From: Diospyros lotus
Lineage: Eukaryota; Streptophyta; Magnoliopsida; Ericales; Ebenaceae
Reading direction: 5' to 3'
DNA length: 64,000 nucleotides
Assembly: GCF_014633365.1 (NCBI RefSeq)
Contig: NC_068348.1
Span: 12,046,311 to 12,110,310, forward strand
The position numbers and the translations under genes were made by a program. Positions 58,171-64,000 of the stretch are shown here, piece by piece (position 1 is the stretch's first letter; each line of letters begins with the position of its first letter). The notes below the pieces were generated by a model. It saw only the letters and a program-made list of their open reading frames with translations, was not told where the DNA came from and searched no databases.

Positions 58171-58182
58171 GCTCTGATACCA
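58171..58182 (-). other. Primer-binding site, initiator tRNA-Met (minus)
   Basis: The reverse complement of GCTCTGATACCA, three bases outside the LTR end at 58186. Confidence 0.85.
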
Positions 58183-58185
58183 AAC

Positions 58186-60780
58186 TGTGACGCCCTGTTC
58201 CCACTTACGGGTGCCACTCGTGAACAATTACCTGAATTGCCCACCTGCCCAACCTTTGGCGAAGGGCGGACTAGGTTTCAACACAAAACGCCCTAGGTGG
58301 GAACTAAGCTCGTCTTTCCCTTCCCTCAACCCCAGGATTCACTAGCAGAATTGGGCTTAAACCACACCGCACTCGACTAAAAAGAAATCTCATTCAGACG
58401 CCCAATCGCCATTTTCCTATTTATTTTAAATTCTTCTTTCATCCAAGAATTTTATCGGGCTCCATAAATTTCACCACTTCAATCAACCCATTGATTTTAC
58501 CAAATTTGGAGGAAAAACTCATAATTTTCAATTTTCCAAAAATTTGGTATTATTCTCCAAAATGCCCGAAAAATCCCTTTAAATTTCAGAATTAAAAAAA
58601 AATTGGCCGGTGGGGCTTATTGGCGCGCCTGGGGCCTACGCGGGGCCCCGCGGTGCTCCTGCTACGCGGGCCACGTGCGCCTATGCGGCCCTACGCTCCC
58701 TAGCGCGCCGCCGCGCGCCCGCGCGGCTCAGCGCCTGCTGCCCCCGCTGTGGCCCCCTGCTGGCCACATGCAAGTCCCGGCTGCACCCGGCTGCTGCCAC
58801 TTTGCTTCCCTTTTTTTTTTTCTTTTCTCTTCTTGGGCCCTTCTAACCCATATTTTCTAGAAACTTATTTTAATAAAAGTATCTCAATAATTTCACATTT
58901 CCAACCAAAACCCATTCTTTTACAAAACCAAAAGAAATTTAAACATACATCCAAAATTTCCTTCCATTTCACAATGAGCCTTACACAACCCTATTGTTGC
59001 TCACATAACACATCCAAATAAAAATACAACACATGAATAAGCTTCCCATGAGCCACATAATGGTCTTGAGTCTTCTATCCCATGCATCCACATGCCATTC
59101 CACCATTGCCTTTATTTTTCCCATGCTTTAACAACCTATAAGTGAGGATAAAACCTCACGAGCTATTAAGCTCAATAAGGGTGCAATGCAAAGTAAATAT
59201 GAACATAACAAGATTATATGAAGCCAAATGCATGCAATTGTGGCTAGGTCTTTTTGCCCTCACAACCCACCAAGGTTAGAGGCATCAACCCACCATTCCA
59301 ACCATGTTCCCAAACTACCCTATGGCCATAAGTCTCATGAACACAATAGAGCATGCCAATGTAACATACACATTTATGAACCATACTTACAACACATTGC
59401 AAGGCCACCCTCCCATGGGGCCATCCCTTCCCTCATTCTTCTCTTTGAAGCTTTAAACTCTCACTAGCTTCCTTCCAACACTTCTCCTAAAGAGATCCCT
59501 TGAAACAAAATATAGAGAAACTAAGTCCCCCAACAAGACAAATAACAAGATCTTACACTACCCAAAAGAAAGAATACTTACCTTCTTGATAATTTTCTTT
59601 CCCTTTCTTTATTTTCTTCTCTTTTCTTCTCCTTGGAAGGCTTCTTCCATTTTCTTACTTTCTTTCTCTCTTTGAAATGGCAAAATTTGAGACAAATGCT
59701 CTCTTTCCCTTTATATACTACTCTTGTCTTGAAATCTCAATTTCAAGACTTCATCTTAGCCCTTGATTTCCATTTGCTTTTTGAGAGAAAATCCCAACCA
59801 CACAAAAAAGCACAATCCATGTGCCTTTGTCTTGATTAATCTCATCCATTGGATTTTATTCACTTTTTAAGAGAAGATCTCAACCTTCAATTAAAAGCAC
59901 AATCCAAGTGCTTTTGAAAGCTTTAATCTCAACCACTCATCTCTTAATATTTGGCAATCTATGCCATTTCTTCTTTTTAAATCCCTACCTTTGGATTCAT
60001 TCTCTTTTCAAGAATAAATCTCATCCATTGGATTATTGAATTTTTCATTTATTTCTCATTTACTTAAATGAGACTATTTTCAACCCATCACATTTGAGAG
60101 ACATAAAACATTTCTTTCCCATTTAATAAATCCCACAATTTTCCATCATTAATGGCAGACTAATTTCCCATTTTCCTTTGGATTTATTTAATTCTCCATA
60201 ATCATACTCTACATTAAATGCTTGAAAGACTAATTAGAATTTCTTTTGCATTTAATTAAATTCCCTCTTTTAACTTGGACCACCTTAAGCCATGTGTCAC
60301 TCCAAGACACCCACGTTGGCTTCCAAGTTCTAATCTCCTCCATCTTTGTGGCATCACCACATTTATTTTCCAATATAGGAAAAATTAATTACTTTATCAC
60401 ATAATTCACCATTTTAGGGAAAATTAATTATTTTCTCCAATAATTGCATATTCTCCATTTTCCCTATTTTCCATAATTAAATTCCTCTATGGAATTTATT
60501 CCAAAATTCCCAAAATACTCTTTGTGAATTTATTAATCCCATATATCTCCATATAAATACCAAATTGGGATTTAATTCACTTACACACCTAACTCCACAT
60601 AGGAATTATTTTCAATTCACCAAAATACCCTTTTATTGGACTTTACTATCCAAATTACCAAAATGCCCCTCTCATAGGGCACCAATATTTTCAAGGATCT
60701 AACATTTTCTCAAGGGTATTTTTGAAAGTTTTCTTACTTCCTTTCTCATTCTCATAACACTAGGATTACTGGGTGTTACA
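58186..60780 (-). repeat. Chromovirus LTR, 2595 bp
   Basis: On the minus strand TGTAACACCC at 60780 to GGGCGTCACA at 58186. Related to the solo LTRs at 6900 and 15532. A reverse TATAAAGG (59708-59715), reverse AAGGTAAGT (59576-59583) and a GC islet at 58600-58800 are in the same order as at 6900-9713. Open frames in the GC islet are composition artefacts. Confidence 0.88.
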
Positions 60781-60810
60781 TTCCATCCCCCTTAAAAGAA
60801 TTTCGTCCTC
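60781..60810 (-). other. Polypurine tract (minus)
   Basis: The reverse complement reads ATTCTTTTAAGGGGGATGGA, preceded by GAGGACGAA, the same context as the polypurine tracts at 12719 and 53445. Confidence 0.8.
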
Positions 60811-60829
60811 AAAATTCACCTTACCATAA

Positions 60830-63800
60830 TTTCCCGCCCAAGATAATCATATTCTCGGGCTACATGACAAATTCTCGTGCTCGAGAATCCCATAGCCTAT
60901 CCGTTCCTCACATTTACCTCGGGCTATACCCACCTCGAGGCTTCGCTTAGGCTTTTAGTCCTCCGACTCTCGAGGACATTCAACAAATGAACACCGCTTT
61001 GGCCTCCCACCAAACTGCACATTTGGTCGCTGGTCACGCTTACTGCAATGCTGTCCATCTCCGGATGGATTTTCTCTGCCTCTAATAATCGCTTTGCAGT
61101 CCACTTCCCATCCATTGATCGAACAAACTCTCACTAACATCGCATCACTGATCAGTCTATCACGATTTTACACCGATCACACACGGCAACGTTTCCCACT
61201 ACCAATCACATATGGCTACGATTTTACGCTGGTCCAACCAGTAATGACTTAGTACTGATCATTAGCCGCAATGTCTCTTTTAGTGCCCACAAGACACTCT
61301 GACACCCATTTATCATGGCATACCACCATTTATTACAAGCATGCATAGTTTGAGTCAATCCTCATGGCAATCTCTTATTACCAATCAACTAACCATGCTA
61401 GCACTACATGGGAAGCAACCATTTGGCCTACCTAGCCAACTTCGACCATTTCATACATGGTCTTCTATCTTGACCAGCCGACCCTCATTTATCGATACGA
61501 TTATGCATAATCGACATACCCAACACCATGCCAGGTAATTACACATTTCAACCATACGTGCATTACCCGAGTCCACCTCGAACTTGGCGATGCACGCACC
61601 ATTACAATCTCACCTCGAGCTTAACCATTCTTGGGCCACAACCTTCTCCCAACAAGCAATTTTTTTTCGCATAAGCACACAGAATACTCTGGCCTTCCTT
61701 TTTGGCCGATATTGCATGCTAGTAGGGGTTTCATACCCATAACAGGGAACTCTTCACTGAGCAACCCCTTCAATGCTTCACCCAATTCAACTTTCACAAT
61801 TATGCCCCATGCTAGGCCTTACCTTGGCTATTAAACCCTACCGCGAGTCAAGGATCCTACCATTGTGCTTAAGGTCGTGGAACCATTAATCGACCCTCGT
61901 CATCACCCACAGTGCGTGACACAAGTGATCGGCTCATTACCATCTGCACAATCATTTATTGCATCGCACCTGTAGGATGACTCGTGGCTTCGGTCCACAC
62001 CACAACAAGCTAACATGGTTACACCCCTACTCTTGTAGCGGTCTTCTAGCCAAATTTACTCACCCATCTTCAATTTTATTGGGACTTTTTCAAATCTCAC
62101 CATTTCTCAACAAAGCCTCTTACTCTAGAGGCACGAAACTTTCAGCCATCCTAAATCAGGTTCATTCTCAATCCGTAATAGACACCTGACTTAAACCATG
62201 CATAATGGTTCCCCTTATCCTCTTCGACAAGGACAACACCATGACAGCAATGAATTCCCCCCCCCCCATGGTCGTTGCATCTCAAATTTCACAGGCACCA
62301 GCCTTCATAGGCCATTCACACTCGGCTTCATGGTCCTACCATGCACCATGGTTACCTTTGACCTTCCTGACAACATCTTTTCCTTACCAGCGACAATGAC
62401 ATCACCATGTCATTTCAAAAGACTCGTTGCTCCTTGAATCTCATTGGTCATCGCAACCAGCACGACCCTACTCTTAGGCCGCCTCCTCATATCACTTTCT
62501 ATACTTATAGCAGTTAGCTAATTCCCTAAGAGACTCTGGCTTCTTTCGATTTTTTTATACACTTTGCTACCAACAACTCACACCACTTGGTAAGCGACCA
62601 CATGGGCTCTAACACCACAACAGCTTCACTAGCCGATTTCCTTTCACAACCATTAACCTTAGACACGAGGTTAATTCTCATCAATTTCCCACACACTAAG
62701 GCATCCCTCTGGCTGTATCACTCACAGCTATTAAGTGATTTCATCATCTTAATACCATTCTTGGAAACCAATCTCTCCCCATAAGCTCTTCCTTCGAGCT
62801 CTCTTTACCCATTGACGACATCTTAAATTCGCCCTCATCTTCTATCTAAGCAACTCGATTAATTCTAACCGGATCGCCCGGCTCACCACTAACACAACCT
62901 TCCTCCAGGCACTACACTTGCAATCATCGACTACCACTTCGATATAAACTCCATCCTTTGCAAATCACCCCTGCCATTCATATGGAATTCACACTTCCAC
63001 TCAATGCCTTAGAACTCATCTTCTTACTCAAGCATTTACCATTACGTTGGCTTTTCCCGGGTGATCTCTCCTGATAAAGTTGGAGCACCTTAGGAAGTTC
63101 ATCCCATACTGTTGCCTCATACTCAACTTCTCTTGGGAGAACATCTCAAGTTCTACCCTGACCACATTTCAACACTACCATTTACAGCCCTCACTACGGA
63201 GTAACACTCTTTCAAGCGGCACAATATTGCCCTGACCAACCATCTTTTATCACCTTGGGTCTCTTTTTCAAAATTCGCCTGGTCTAACCACCAGGACCCG
63301 CTGAACCTTTATATTAAAGGCATACACGGCAACCAACAAGGCTTTACATCACATTCCTTGAGCCTCACGCTCCTATTATTTCCATCAGGTGCTACCACCT
63401 GGAAATTTCCCTGTGTTATCAACCGAAAACCCCTACATGAGGATACTTCCTCATTTCGCATCGACACGACTAGCACTAACACCAGACTATGCAATTGCGA
63501 GCCTTCACGGATTTTGAACTGTGCCTTAGCCATGCGTTAAGCTTACCACAACTCACATCACAAGATTAGAGATCCCCTTATTCGAAGCCTTCACGCACTT
63601 CAATATTCCCATCTCATGATTGGCTTTCAACTTGTAAGTCTCGCCCTCCATGGCACTTACCTTACATCCTGGAGCCATTTACCGACTCCACTTATCAATC
63701 CCATCTTCATACATTATTGCAAGATCACACTGGGTTCATCATCCCAATTTACCCGATTAACTTTGATCAAATTAACCACAACTACATTAGCATCCTTTAG

Positions 63801-64000
63801 CAAAGAGCATCACCACACATCTTGTTATCACACCACAAGATATCACCCACTTCGATTCACAACCTTCTGCTACCATGATAACAAAGGGCACTACCACTAT
63901 ACTTTAACCCTTACGGAAACTTAGGTCTGGCCTAGGCATAACCTACAGCATACCCCAGGTCTTCGGCGTCTAATCGTCTCCACTACAGACGGGTTACTCC
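60830..64000 (-). pseudogene. Badly decayed pol region
   Basis: Only one stretch is clearly readable: on the minus strand about 63160-63000 gives MFSQEKLSMRQQYGMNF, then DHPGKANVMVNALSKK, the C-terminal end of RNase H (compare [12 protein letters not shown] and [14 protein letters not shown] in the first chromovirus). Integrase and chromodomain should lie between there and 60830 but I could not recognise them. Many stops and shifts. The plus strand is C-rich throughout. Confidence 0.55.

Larger units (their letters stand above)
57922..64000 (-). mobile_element. Minus-strand chromovirus with shared central LTR, extends beyond window
   Basis: From right to left on the minus strand: decayed pol (64000 to about 60830), polypurine tract (about 60805-60781), LTR (60780-58186), primer-binding site (58182-58171), 200 bases of leader (58185-57986), then only the last 64 bases of another LTR (57985-57922). 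One LTR thus serves as 3' LTR of one unit and 5' LTR of the next. It interrupts LTR A; the 5 bases before it are TTGTG. Confidence 0.78.

Noticed and set aside
61341..62784. Several 60-79-codon plus-strand frames
   Set aside because: They are antisense to the decayed minus-strand pol, C-rich, and have no domain.

Overview
This window is nuclear DNA of a flowering plant and consists almost entirely of nested transposable elements around one cytochrome P450 gene. Plant origin is shown by long Ty3/gypsy LTRs primed by initiator tRNA-Met, a CACTA transposon, a Tourist-like MITE, TATAAATAG core promoters and an A-type P450 with one intron. The sequence does not resolve the species.

Layout. (1) 1-21407 is the 5' half of a large minus-strand element with a copia-style LTR (19728-21407) and a non-coding interior. 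It is broken by a complete but dead Tekay/Del-like chromovirus (324-14950, target duplication CCTTA) and by a solo LTR (15532-18234, CATCT). The chromovirus is itself broken by an internally deleted Athila/Tat-like element in gag (2768-5302, AACCC) and by a minus-strand solo LTR between protease and reverse transcriptase (6900-9713, GGTAC). (2) 21408-29560 holds a solo LTR (21876-24435), LTR remnants, local duplications, a SINE candidate and a 25-bp-arm hairpin. (3) 29568-31500 is the P450 gene: TATA box, two exons, phase-0 intron, 509 residues, with Arg in place of the conserved Gly of the haem-binding loop. (4) 31900-34080 holds a broken copia gag and a 519-bp MITE. (5) 34330-38803 is a solo LTR split by a 1.8-kb CACTA element that carries a tRNA-like SINE head. 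(6) 39132-57921 is a nest at least four deep: a minus-strand LTR end, interrupted by LTR A, interrupted by LTR B (GACCA), interrupted by an Athila/Tat-like element (42075-47486, GTACT) and by a young non-coding LTR element (47608-56037, TTATG). (7) 57922-64000 is a minus-strand chromovirus whose LTR has a polypurine tract on one side and a primer-binding site on the other, followed by badly decayed pol that runs off the window.

The strongest candidate for something undescribed is a leader module shared by the long LTRs. A TATA box is followed 130-570 bp later by a strong 5' splice-site match (usually GGTAAGT) and, in the plus-strand copies, further on by a second one (usually AAGGTGAG). Where the leader end is preserved there is a 3' splice-site-like tract, in the chromovirus directly abutting the gag ATG. 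Splicing there would remove the primer-binding site and most upstream ATGs, separating a translated RNA from the genomic RNA. The same LTRs share a palindrome near GGAAYATTCAACGTTCC 375-490 bp before their 3' end. Also notable are a 554-bp foldback inside the Athila-like element and a non-coding element with near-identical LTRs that must have moved using proteins made elsewhere. Coordinates of repeats were read by eye; percent identities are estimates from short stretches.
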